Assembly (NCBI RefSeq): GCF_022747945.1
Contig: NZ_JALDST010000001.1
Location: 496,001-560,000, forward strand
Reading direction: 5' to 3'
DNA from: Micromonospora sp. R77
GTDB lineage: Bacteria > Actinomycetota > Actinomycetes > Mycobacteriales > Micromonosporaceae
DNA length: 64,000 nucleotides
Shown: positions 16,232-26,871 of the stretch, piece by piece
How the letters are laid out: every line of letters begins with the position of its first letter
Numbering within the stretch: the stretch's first letter is position 1
Made by a program: the position numbers and the translations under genes
The notes under the pieces: generated by a model
The model's input: only the letters and a program-made list of their open reading frames with translations
Told to the model about the DNA's origin: nothing
The model's database searches: none

Positions 16232-17455
16232 TTACCACAGGAGGGGCAGCGAGCTGAAGCTGCGGAAGACGTAGCCACCGGGCATTCGGATAGGCGGGCT
16301 CTCCTCGTCGAAGCGGGGAGTCGCGGGAATGGCCGCCAGTAGGTGCGCCAGCACGATGCGAGCCTGCGCCCGCCCAAGGTGAGCGCCGACGCAGTGGTGG
16401 ACGCCGTACCCGAACGCTATATGCCTGCTCGCGTGGGGCCCGTTGCCCCGCTTGCCCTCGAGCGCCGAGTAGGCCCCGATGGCGAGGTGCACTCTGGCGC
16501 CGGCGGGCACAGTTATACCGTGCAGCTCAGTGCTCTCCTCCACCAGCCGCGGGGCACTCTGCAACGGGGGGTCGAGCATCAACGTCTCCTCGACGAAGTC
16601 CGGTATCGCGGCCGGATTCCGTGCCAGGGCCTCCCAGCGCCCGGTCTCGATGAGAAGCGCCACCGCGTTGCCGATCAGCCCGGACGCCACGTCGTGCCCA
16701 GCGCCGATCATCATCCGAGCCGCCACGATGACATCGTTGACATCGTGCACGGCGGACGGCGTGTCGATGGCATCGACCATGTCGAGCAGCAAGCACGCCC
16801 GACGCGCGGACGTGATTTCCTCGATCAGGCCTCTCATGTAGTCCTCGTAGGCGCGCACCGATAAAGCCGCTCGCACCTGGTCCTTCTCCGGCATCTGCAG
16901 GACCTGGAGCGCGATCCATTGGTCGTTCCACTGCTTGACCCGCTGCCGGTCCTCATCCGGAATCCCGATGACCTCGGAGAGAACCTTGATGGGCAGCGGA
17001 AAAGCAAGCTCCCCGAACACGTCGAAACCATGCCGGCCGGACAGGTCACCGCACATCTCGGCAGTCAGCTCGCGGATCCGGGGTTCCAGATCCGCGACCG
17101 CGGCCGAGGTGAACGGCCTGCCGAACGTTCGTCGAAATGCCGTGTGCTCCGGCGGAGCCTCGTTGATCAGCGCACGGCCGAAGAACAGCGTGTCCGCTAG
17201 AACCTCCCGCGCCGCGCCCGCTATGGGAACCTGCCCCTCCAGACATCGTGCGCTCGAGAACCTGCTGTGATCTTTGAAAAGTTCGAGCATCAGCTGCGGG
17301 TCGGTCACTACGAAGTCGTTCGGCCCGACTCTGCTCAACGGCGCCTCGGACTGCATCGCCCGGTACATCGAATACGGATCCTCAGTGAAGTCTTCGATAG
17401 TCCTGGCAAACGACAAAAGACCCCCAGGTGAAATCAATGACAAAGAATCAGTCAT
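16232..17455 (-). CDS. Atypical cytochrome P450 lacking the ExxR arginine
   Basis: This 407-residue protein is the first gene of the operon. The heme loop 'IAFGYGVHHCVGAHLGRAQA' is intact. The K-helix motif reads 'VEETLMLDPPLQ', where E-x-x-R has become E-T-L-M through an ATG codon. The I-helix reads 'MIGAGHDVASGLIGNAV', with the usual Glu/Thr acid-alcohol pair replaced by Asp/Val. Loss of ExxR Arg is rare but known in functional CYP157-type proteins. The enzyme may have unusual chemistry, act as a scaffold, or be decaying; the open frame and tight coupling to the next gene argue against simple decay. Confidence 0.9.
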   Translation of the reverse strand: MTDSLSLISPGGLLSFARTIEDFTEDPYSMYRAMQSEAPLSRVGPNDFVVTDPQLMLELFKDHSRFSSARCLEGQVPIAGAAREVLADTLFFGRALINEAPPEHTAFRRTFGRPFTSAAVADLEPRIRELTAEMCGDLSGRHGFDVFGELAFPLPIKVLSEVIGIPDEDRQRVKQWNDQWIALQVLQMPEKDQVRAALSVRAYEDYMRGLIEEITSARRACLLLDMVDAIDTPSAVHDVNDVIVAARMMIGAGHDVASGLIGNAVALLIETGRWEALARNPAAIPDFVEETLMLDPPLQSAPRLVEESTELHGITVPAGARVHLAIGAYSALEGKRGNGPHASRHIAFGYGVHHCVGAHLGRAQARIVLAHLLAAIPATPRFDEESPPIRMPGGYVFRSFSSLPLLW

Positions 17456-17804
17456 CCATCTTTGCCATCGTGACTATGAGGAGGCCGCCGGGCAATCGAA
17501 ATGAAAGAAAGATGGAAGATGAGCGCGCAGGGCGTCGCACAACACTCGACCCCACTACTTGGGCATTCACCTGAACGGCATCCCGCCGACGGTCCGCACT
17601 CCACCCTCGACGAAATGGAACGACTGCGTCCAGACACGTGTCCGTGTGAAGTTCCAGGAGGTTTTGGACGTCAGTGCTTCATAATATGCTTGACGGACTT
17701 AGAGTACGTCTGATATTCAGCCAGGCTGATTCCTTTGTTCGCTGGTCCTCGCCCGTTGTTCCGGCTCGTGGGCCAGGCGTGAAGATGGAGCGGCGCCCAT
17801 ATCG
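17456..17804. other. Upstream region of the terpene operon
   Basis: A 349-bp stretch without a supportable gene. It lies between the first P450 of the minus-strand operon and IS debris, and must hold the operon promoter. Its AT-richest part (17680-17735) includes CATAATATG and CTGATATTC, plausible -10 regions, but I cannot assign a promoter with confidence. Confidence 0.4.
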
Positions 17805-18322
17805 ATGAGACCTGTCCGCGCGCGGTGGGCGTTGATCGAACCGGTCCAGGCGCAGTGGCGGGCGGCGTGGCCTGGTCTCGGAATCAGTCAACCGGTGCAT
17901 GATCTGCGGGAGATCGTGAACGGGATCCTCTACGTCACGCGCACGGGAATCGCCTGGGATTACCTCCCGCACGACTTCCCGCCCGCGAAGGCCGTCTAGG
18001 ACTGCTACGCCCAGAGGCAACGGGATGGCACGACGCAGCAGATCCACGATCTGCTGCGTCACCGGCTGCGAGAAGCAGAGGGCCGCGACGGGTCACCGAG
18101 CGCTGCGGCGCTCTATGCGCAGAGGGTCGAGATCTCATGCAACGTAAGGGAACTCGAGCAAGACATCGACGCGGCCAAGAGGATCAAAGGCCGTAACCGG
18201 CACAGCGCGACCAACGCCCTGGGGTTGCTGGTGGCCGTCATAGTCACCGCCGCATCAGTGTCGTGCACCGCCGCCGGCAACGACCTCCTACACGTGCTGG
18301 CGGTCGATCATCCCGCGGCGTG
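17805..18322 (+). pseudogene. IS5-family transposase remnant
   Basis: 'MRPVRARWALIEPVQAQWRA' and 'ILYVTRTGIAWDYLPHDFPP' are the DUF4096 N-terminus. A TAG at about 17998 interrupts it, then 'CYAQRQRDGTTQQIHDLLRH', 'SPSAAALYAQRVEISCNV' and 'KGRNRHSATNALGLLVAVIV' continue the family pattern with several catalytic-region substitutions. The C-terminal half is missing. Inactive. Confidence 0.75.
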
Positions 18323-18354
18323 ACGCCGGCACGCACCGGAGGCAGGGTGGCCAG

Positions 18355-19134
18355 GTGTCGTCACCTCGTCGGGGTTACCCCTCGGATCTGACCGATGCCC
18401 AGTGGGCGCTGATCAAGGCGCTGCTGCCGGAGCCGAACACCGACCGGCGGCGTGAGGAGCACCTGCGGCGGGAGATCGTCTACGCGATCCTGTACGTGGT
18501 CCGCTCCGGGTGTCCGTGGCGGTACCTGCCGGCGGATCTGCCGCCGTGGCAGACGGTGTACTGGTACGTCACCCGGTGGGAGACGCAGGGGTGACCGAGA
18601 ATTCCCGGCCACACTGCAGGTCAAAGCCCGCATTCAGCAGGGTCGCGAGCCGCAGCCGTCGGCCGGGATCATCGACTCGCAGTCGGTCAAGGGCGCCGGC
18701 ACCGTCGGCGCGGACAGCCGCTGCTACGACGCCGGCAAGAAGGTCAACGGCAGGAAGCGGTTCATCGTCACCGACATCACCGGCTTGCTGGTCACCGTGG
18801 CGGTGCTCGCTGCGTCGTGGCAGGACCGCGATGGCGCCACGACCGCCCTGCTCCGCGCGTACCTGGCCACCCCGATTCGGCACGTCTTTGCCGACCAGGG
18901 CTTCGCCGGTCGCCTGGGCCCGCGACATCCTCACCGCCACCCTGCAGATCGTGCGCAAGCCGGCTGATCAGCGAGGCTTCGCGGTACCACCGCGCCGGTG
19001 GATCGTGGAGCGGACTCTGGCCTGGCCGGGCCGCCTACCGTCGGTTGGCCCGTAACTACGAACGCCACCCCGAGGTCTCCGGAGCCATCATCCGCTGGGC
19101 CGCCATCGCCGGCATGGCCAACGGATCGCGGTGA
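18355..19134 (+). pseudogene. IS5-family transposase broken by several frameshifts
   Basis: The first frame gives 'RGYPSDLTDAQWALIKALLP' through 'YLPADLPPWQTVYWYVTRWE' and stops at 18594. The family sequence resumes in a second frame with 'AGIIDSQSVKGAGTVGADSR' and 'RKRFIVTDITGLLVTVAVLA' (first Asp in 'IIDSQ') to 'HVFADQGFAG'. A third frame gives 'RGFAVPPRRWIVERTLAW' (Glu region) and a fourth 'YRRLARNYERHPEVSGAIIR'. At least three indels, so dead. The fragment at 11264 comes from a close relative. Confidence 0.85.
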
Positions 19135-19232
19135 ACCGGCTCACCGACACGCCCGCCGCGCCTTCACCTGGAACTGATCAACCCCCGCTCAAACATGCGC
19201 ATAGAAGGGCGGCGCCGCCGGCCGGAACCGCG

Positions 19233-19946
19233 TCAGGAGCTGCAGGTGTTGAGCCTGCTCTGCAGGGCGGACTTCTCTGACGATTGCAGGGTGAGGCCCC
19301 AGGTGTATTTCACGGTGATCCACATTTTGCTGTAGGTACAGCGGTAAGACAACAGGGGCGGCTGCCAGGTGGAGGGGTCCTGGTCGCCCTTGGCCTGGTT
19401 GACGTTGTCGGTGACGGCGATCAGCTGCGGGTGGGTGAGGTCGTTGGCGAAGCTCTGCCGGCGGCTGGTGGTCCAGGCGTTGGCGCCGGAGCGCCATGCC
19501 TCGGCCAGGGGTACGACGTGGTCGATGTCGACGTCGGAGGCGGCGGACCAGGTGGCGCCGTCGTAGGGGCTGTACCAGCGGCCCGAGGTGGCGGCGCAGG
19601 AGCTGTCGGCGACGACGGAGGTGCCGTCGCGCTTGAGAACGGTCTCGCGGGTGTCGCAGGTGCCGCTGATGGTGATCCAGTGCGGGAACAGATCACGGGA
19701 GTAGCCGCTGGTCGAGCCCTGCGCCGCCACCGTCAGCGCGTTGAGCTGCGACTGCGCCGTCGCCTTGGAGGGGATTCCCGGAGGCGTGGCCATCGCCGGC
19801 TGCGCGTTCACCGCCACCAGGCACGCGCCGGTGAACGCTGCGACGGCAGTCGCAGCGACACGGCGCCGCAGCGAGGATCGGGGGGCATCAGGGTGTTGCG
19901 CATACGGGACTCTTGGGCGACCGGGGTGGACAGCGACCGTCTCCAT
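19233..19946 (-). CDS. Secreted HNH endonuclease family protein
   Basis: This 237-residue protein has an N-terminal hydrophobic stretch 'VAATAVAAFTGACLVAVNA' ending in 'QPAMATPPG', a likely signal peptide. The catalytic HNH/DUF1524-type region is 'DVDIDHVVPLAEAWRSGANA' with 'FANDLTHPQLIAVTDNVNQA' and 'KGDQDPSTWQPP', the pattern of actinobacterial secreted HNH nucleases. Cysteines in 'GTCDTR', 'SSCAA' and 'YRCTYS' may form disulfides. It probably degrades extracellular nucleic acid. It stands alone between IS remnants. Confidence 0.88.
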   Translation of the reverse strand: METVAVHPGRPRVPYAQHPDAPRSSLRRRVAATAVAAFTGACLVAVNAQPAMATPPGIPSKATAQSQLNALTVAAQGSTSGYSRDLFPHWITISGTCDTRETVLKRDGTSVVADSSCAATSGRWYSPYDGATWSAASDVDIDHVVPLAEAWRSGANAWTTSRRQSFANDLTHPQLIAVTDNVNQAKGDQDPSTWQPPLLSYRCTYSKMWITVKYTWGLTLQSSEKSALQSRLNTCSS

Positions 19947-20349
19947 CGATCATGTCCATCGAAGGTGGTCCTTGTGAAGAGGTGGAGGCAATTCCGCGAA
20001 GACCTATTTCCTGCGCTCCAGGCGCGCCGTCCGGCCCGGCTTTTCGTAGTGACGTTTGCGCATGGCGTGCATGACAGCGGCGCGTGGACGATCCCGGGCT
20101 CTGCAGGGGTGTTGATCTGGATACCTCTCGATGTTCGGCCAACATGCTCCGCCAGCCATCGCGTCACTCCGTACGCTGACGAGCGCATCCCAAGCAGCAG
20201 ACGGCCAGTTCGCTGCGGGGTGAGTTCGACGGCGAACCTGAAGCCGTTGCCATGATCCAGCGTCCCCTCGCCGCCGACGTGGCGGTATCTGATGCCAGCA
20301 GGCCGCCAACGTCGCCTCATCACCGCCCCAGCGACGGCAAGTACGGCGC

Positions 20350-20595
20350 GGCCGGCGATCGCGCCGGAGACCGGCGTATCGCCGCGAGCAGGTCGACCGC
20401 CTCCCTGGCGTACCGTCAGGCCGCCGTGACGCTGACGGCGAAGCCGCAGGCCAGATGGGTGAGGATGTCACCGTTGCGGAGTTGGGCCAGGGCGAGCAGG
20501 GGTCTGCCGGCTGGCGTCGAGGCGCCACCACCGACCTCGGGGTCGGGTGCGTTCGGTGCGGAGGAGGTCGGCCAGGGGGTTCATAATGCGGCCGG
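20350..20595 (-). pseudogene. IS5-family transposase remnant
   Basis: On the minus strand 'NPLADLLRTERTRPRGRWWR' is followed in another frame by 'LLALAQLRNGDILTHLACGF' and, after an in-frame stop, 'RYAREAVDLLAAI'. This is the N-terminal pattern of the intact IS5-family transposase at 59185-59967 ('LLALAHLRNGDTYTRLAAGF'). The catalytic part is absent. Sequence on to about 20000 is not recognisable. Confidence 0.6.
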
Positions 20596-20768
20596 ATAGC
20601 GCGAGTGAGGACGGGTAAGGCAGCACAGAGACGCTCTCGGTTGGAGCATCAGATCCTGGTCGACTGCGGTCTCACCGGGAGCGTCGTCCTATGTAGACAT
20701 CAGATCTCCGCCGCGCGCACCGTGACCAGGCCCCGCACGACGGAAAAGGGCTCACTGGCCGTCCTTGA

Positions 20769-22157
20769 TTACCGCCAGTAGGCTTCCTCCTGTATCCAGT
20801 GGAAGCGCCGGCTGACGAGAGGGAAGGATTCGAGATCGACCCGATGCATGCGCAGTTTCACCTGCCTACCGTCAATCTCGCCTTCCAGTGCTAGCTGGTC
20901 CTCCGCCGGATTTTCTAACGCTAAGGTTGTACTCTGCTGTGGATGGTTGATGTTGAACAATATGATGGAGCCGTTTTGCGTGTCGATCGTGGCGAGGTAG
21001 TTGTCGAGCGCGTCGTCCATGCGCTGAACGGTTACAGTGTCGGCGGACTCCACGATAAAGCGTCGCCACCGCTTCCCCTCGGTCGTCAGGGGTGGGAGCT
21101 GCTGACCATTGACCAAGAACTCGTCTACGTTCCAGATCCCGTACAGGGCGGGCTTCTCGCGTCCGCTGCCGTGATTCTTCCAGAACGTCCACGCGTTGCG
21201 AAGTTGCGCGCCGAGCACCCACCCTCCTGCGATAACCTCGGCGGCTGCGGCGATCTGGTTCGCACGGTGCGAACGGAACGGCTTCCGTCGACGCGTGGGG
21301 ATGACGGCGTGGTCCGTCAGGAGGGCCTGGACAAAACGCTGCGACTCCGGCGCCAGCAGCACGAGACTGAGCAGCAGCAGGTGGGACGAATGGATCTTCA
21401 CCGGAACGTCGAAGGTCATGTTGAGGAATAACACGTGACCCATCTCGGCCGCTGAGACCAACGCTCCAAAGTGTGTGGTTTTGGGCACGACTAGCAGCGC
21501 GCCGGCGGCGATTTCCGCACAGCCCAGCAGCCGCTGATACGTCTCCGAGTATGCCGACTGCGACCAGAGCACCGTCATCGGGCTGAAGTTGCCGAACGGC
21601 TCGACCAGCCTGGCCAGCGGAAGTTGGAACTGCAGCGGGACGGCCTTGGCGGCACCGTAGTAGAACAGCTGCCCGGCGAGGCACATGCGCACCGCGAGGT
21701 CGAACCACGGGCGCCAAGCATCCTCATCCTCTGCTCGACTCCGGTCCAGAGCCGTCCAAACCGGGGCCGCGACGGCGGCGACCGCCAGCCAGCAGAACTG
21801 GCCCACCCATGCGAACCGGTCGTCGCCGCCGTCGAAGCGCTTACTTAGGGTTGTTCCGAAGATGCTCTCGGCCACCCAGTTCCGCACCGGATGCATCGCC
21901 CAGACCTTTGCCCAAGCGTCGGCCACCTCCTGCCGGCGTCCTAGACCTCCCCCTACCAGAGCCAGCAGCACTTGAGGCGTCGTGAGGCAGTAAAGCCCGG
22001 AATATATGATGCCGGCGCGGCCAGCGACTCGGGCGACCTTGCTCCAGCGTGGTACGCCCAACTGGCGGGCAGTAGGCCGGTTCGCACGTCTGGCCGCTCG
22101 GTTTGGTCGTGCGGTCAAGCCTTCCACGAGCCACGTTCCTACTCGTGTCCACCTCAT
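20769..22157 (-). CDS. DoxX-like integral membrane protein
   Basis: This 462-residue protein has several hydrophobic segments, including 'IIYSGLYCLTTPQVLLALVG', 'WVGQFCWLAVAAVAAPVW', 'MCLAGQLFYYGAAKAVPLQF', 'CAEIAAGALLVVP' and 'SHLLLLSLVLLAP'. 'RMCLAGQLFYYGAAKAVPLQ' resembles the DoxX/HTTM start of four-helix oxidoreductase-associated membrane proteins. A soluble C-terminal domain of about 120 residues ('LYGIWNVDEFLVNGQQLPP' onward) follows, a layout seen in uncharacterised actinobacterial DoxX-like proteins. Function unknown. It is divergent from the flavoprotein at 22504. Confidence 0.65.
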   Translation of the reverse strand: MRWTRVGTWLVEGLTARPNRAARRANRPTARQLGVPRWSKVARVAGRAGIIYSGLYCLTTPQVLLALVGGGLGRRQEVADAWAKVWAMHPVRNWVAESIFGTTLSKRFDGGDDRFAWVGQFCWLAVAAVAAPVWTALDRSRAEDEDAWRPWFDLAVRMCLAGQLFYYGAAKAVPLQFQLPLARLVEPFGNFSPMTVLWSQSAYSETYQRLLGCAEIAAGALLVVPKTTHFGALVSAAEMGHVLFLNMTFDVPVKIHSSHLLLLSLVLLAPESQRFVQALLTDHAVIPTRRRKPFRSHRANQIAAAAEVIAGGWVLGAQLRNAWTFWKNHGSGREKPALYGIWNVDEFLVNGQQLPPLTTEGKRWRRFIVESADTVTVQRMDDALDNYLATIDTQNGSIILFNINHPQQSTTLALENPAEDQLALEGEIDGRQVKLRMHRVDLESFPLVSRRFHWIQEEAYWR

Positions 22158-22503
22158 GGCCTATCACCCTCGTGCTTGCCGTTTTTCTGGTTCAGGAATT
22201 CGTTTTTCTCGCCCACGACAGGCGGCGGCGCCGGGTCAACGTGCGGCGGCGTATCGCCAGGCGACGGAGGCTGCCATCGGCTCAGCACGCCGGTGCGGTA
22301 CGGCCGGAAGCGGTCGTGGTCATGCGCCCATATTCCCTCTCTGCCGCACCATCATTCTCGATTCCTTGCCGACTTCTGTCATTCGGTCCACCGAGCCGGG
22401 AGACGGCACCACAATTGATGCCGATGGCTGCGCCACCGGCACGGAGGCCCGCGTTCGGTAGAGCGCGAGGTCGCCTCGTCGCCGTCGAGCGCGGGAAGGG
22501 ATC
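22158..22503. other. Divergent intergenic region
   Basis: A 346-bp region between the divergent DoxX-like and flavoprotein genes that must contain both promoters. 'GCGCGGGAAGGGATC' just before 22504 provides the Shine-Dalgarno of the flavoprotein. No further element stands out; short frames here are GC artefacts. Confidence 0.45.
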
Positions 22504-23916
22504 ATGAGCAGCGACAGAGTAAACCAGCTTCAGGCCCTAACTCGTAGCGACGTTGCAGGCCTCACCGCGGACGTGACCGGCGTCGTGCTGCTGCCAGAGG
22601 ACAACGGGTATGCCGCGGAATGCGCCACGTACAACACCGCAGTTCCGCGTCTTCCCGCAGTTGTTGTCGGGGCCGCCTGCGCCGCTGACGTCCAGCGTGC
22701 TGTTCGTTTCGCTGGCGCTCACGGCCGCCCCGTGACCGTGCTGAACACCGGCCACACCAGTCTTCCTTTGGGCCGAGATGCCGTATTGATCACCACACGC
22801 CGGATGACGGGGGTGACGATCGATACGACGCTCGCGCGCGCCCGGGTGGGTGCCGGAGTTCGCTGGCAGCAGGTCATCGAGGCGGCCGCGCCGCACGGCC
22901 TCGCCCCGCTCAACGGCTCGTCGCCGACTGTCGGTGTGGTCGGCTACACCCTGGGAGGCGGGCTGAGTCCGACCCTGGGCCGAGCGTTTGGATGGGCTAG
23001 CGATCACGTGACCGCACTTGATGTCGTCACCGCGAACGGCGCCCTTCGCCACGCCACGGTCGCGACCGAGCCCGAGCTGTTCTGGGGTATCCGTGGCGCC
23101 AGGGAGAACCTCGGCATCGTCACCGCGATGGAGTTCGACCTTTTTCCGGTCAGTCGACTGTACGGGGGTTCGCTGGCGTTCAGCGGTAAGCATGCCGAGG
23201 CGGTGCTGAGCGCCTATGCCCGACTCACCGCGCTCGCTCCGGACGAACTCACGACGTCCATCGCGTTCCTACGCTCGCCCGACCTGCCGGCCTTCCCCGC
23301 GTCGCTACCTGGCACCTGCACGATCCACGTCCGGGTGTCGTGGCTGGGTACCGCCGCGGAAGGGGACGCGTTGCTGCGGCCGTTAAGGGAGGCCGCGCCC
23401 ACGCTCGCGGACACCGTCGCCGATATGCCTTACAGCGCATTCGCCAGCATCCACGCTGACCCTGTCGATGCCCTGCCGTTCGCCGAGCGCACCGTCACGC
23501 TTGCGGCGCTGGAGCCGCGTCTGATCCAGCGGCTTGTCGAGGACCTAGGAGGAGAGTCCGACGGCGCACCGGCCATAGTCGGGCTTCGTCACCTCGGCGG
23601 CGCGATGGCGGGCCCATCGATCAACGCAGGGGCGGCAGGGCTGCGCGACGGTGAGTTCGCGCTGTGGGTGATCGCTCTCGGCGACGAGAGCACCACCGCG
23701 TCAGCACGGCCGTGGACCGATGCCTTCTTCGGTCGACTCGGACCATGGCTGGTGCCCGGCAGACTCCTGAACTTCATGGGTCGCGATGACGTCGGCGAGG
23801 AGGCGGTCCGAGCGGCCTATCCGCCAGCAACGTATCGGCGAATGCAGGAGGCCAAGGCCGCGTACGACCCGGGGAACCTCTTCCGGCTGGGGCACACCAT
23901 CCCGCCCCATCCATAG
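22504..23916 (+). CDS. FAD-linked oxidase (berberine-bridge type)
   Basis: This 470-residue protein has the PCMH FAD-binding domain: 'LPAVVVGAACAADVQRAVRF', the flavin-attachment segment 'PVTVLNTGHTSLPLG' (His), and 'GSSPTVGVVGYTLGGGLSPT'. It ends with the BBE C-terminal signature 'AYDPGNLFRLGHTIPP'. The Cys used for bicovalent FAD attachment in many homologues is Ser here ('SSPTVG'), so flavin is at most attached through His. Such enzymes oxidise alcohols, sugars or natural-product intermediates. It is outside the obvious biosynthetic operons, so its substrate is open. Confidence 0.88.
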   Translation: MSSDRVNQLQALTRSDVAGLTADVTGVVLLPEDNGYAAECATYNTAVPRLPAVVVGAACAADVQRAVRFAGAHGRPVTVLNTGHTSLPLGRDAVLITTRRMTGVTIDTTLARARVGAGVRWQQVIEAAAPHGLAPLNGSSPTVGVVGYTLGGGLSPTLGRAFGWASDHVTALDVVTANGALRHATVATEPELFWGIRGARENLGIVTAMEFDLFPVSRLYGGSLAFSGKHAEAVLSAYARLTALAPDELTTSIAFLRSPDLPAFPASLPGTCTIHVRVSWLGTAAEGDALLRPLREAAPTLADTVADMPYSAFASIHADPVDALPFAERTVTLAALEPRLIQRLVEDLGGESDGAPAIVGLRHLGGAMAGPSINAGAAGLRDGEFALWVIALGDESTTASARPWTDAFFGRLGPWLVPGRLLNFMGRDDVGEEAVRAAYPPATYRRMQEAKAAYDPGNLFRLGHTIPPHP

Positions 23917-23946
23917 TGAGGTCTTCGCAAGGGACCCGCTCGGACG

Positions 23947-23984
23947 GTGCGTCGTCGTGCGGCCGAGGCCGCACGACGACGCAC
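23947..23984. terminator. Perfect 18-bp hairpin, bidirectional terminator
   Basis: Arms 23947-23964 (GTGCGTCGTCGTGCGGCC) and 23967-23984 are perfectly complementary around a central GA. An outer pair of GGGACCCGC/GCGGGTCC-like segments extends the structure. It lies in the 86-bp gap between two convergent genes. Confidence 0.8.
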
Positions 23985-24002
23985 CCATCTCCGCGCGGGT
24001 CC

Positions 24003-26372
<2,370 letters not shown>

Positions 26373-26871
26373 CAGGCCTCCCTATTTGGGATCGGAAAGT
26401 ATGCGCGGGACGCGAATGCTGCGTCGCCGATGGCAGCCGGCCAACCTGCCTGCGGCCTGCCGGTGGCTGCGGTATCCGTTGGAACAGCAACGGGACCCTC
26501 GGCGACATCAACGTGGGCCACCCGCGCTGCCCTCGTTCAACAAGTTAAGCGTACACCTGTAATTCCGGTTGAAGCTATGTGGCATTTCTTCGCGCCTTTG
26601 TCGCCTTAAGTTTCAAACCAAGGTACAGCATGCCCGGAGCATGGACATCTGCTCAAGGGCCCTAAATCGAGTCGCGCTGCCGCGGGCACGTCGCACCATC
26701 TCCTCAGTGGAGACCACAGGAGAGTGCCTGCTCTTGCCGGATTCTGTTCCGGGTACCGGCGTCAACCGCGGCCCCGCCTATGGTGAGCAGGCTGCAGTGC
26801 TGGCGTCTCCCTGCAGGGACGGCGACCGGCGCTCCCGGCTCGACAGCGGCGACGACGAGAGGGGGGGTCGG
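26373..26871. other. 499-bp divergent promoter region
   Basis: Between the divergent UvrA-like and FAD-oxidoreductase genes. No gene is recognisable, although an open frame extends upstream of the flavoprotein start through it. Stretches near 26545-26640 are less GC-rich than their surroundings and probably carry the promoters. Confidence 0.4.

Noticed and set aside
20004..20075. Minus-strand tail 'MRKRHYEKPGRTARLERRK' resembling ribosomal protein bS21
   Set aside because: Too short, no typical N-terminal half, no ribosome site, and lies in IS debris. Composition alone can explain it.
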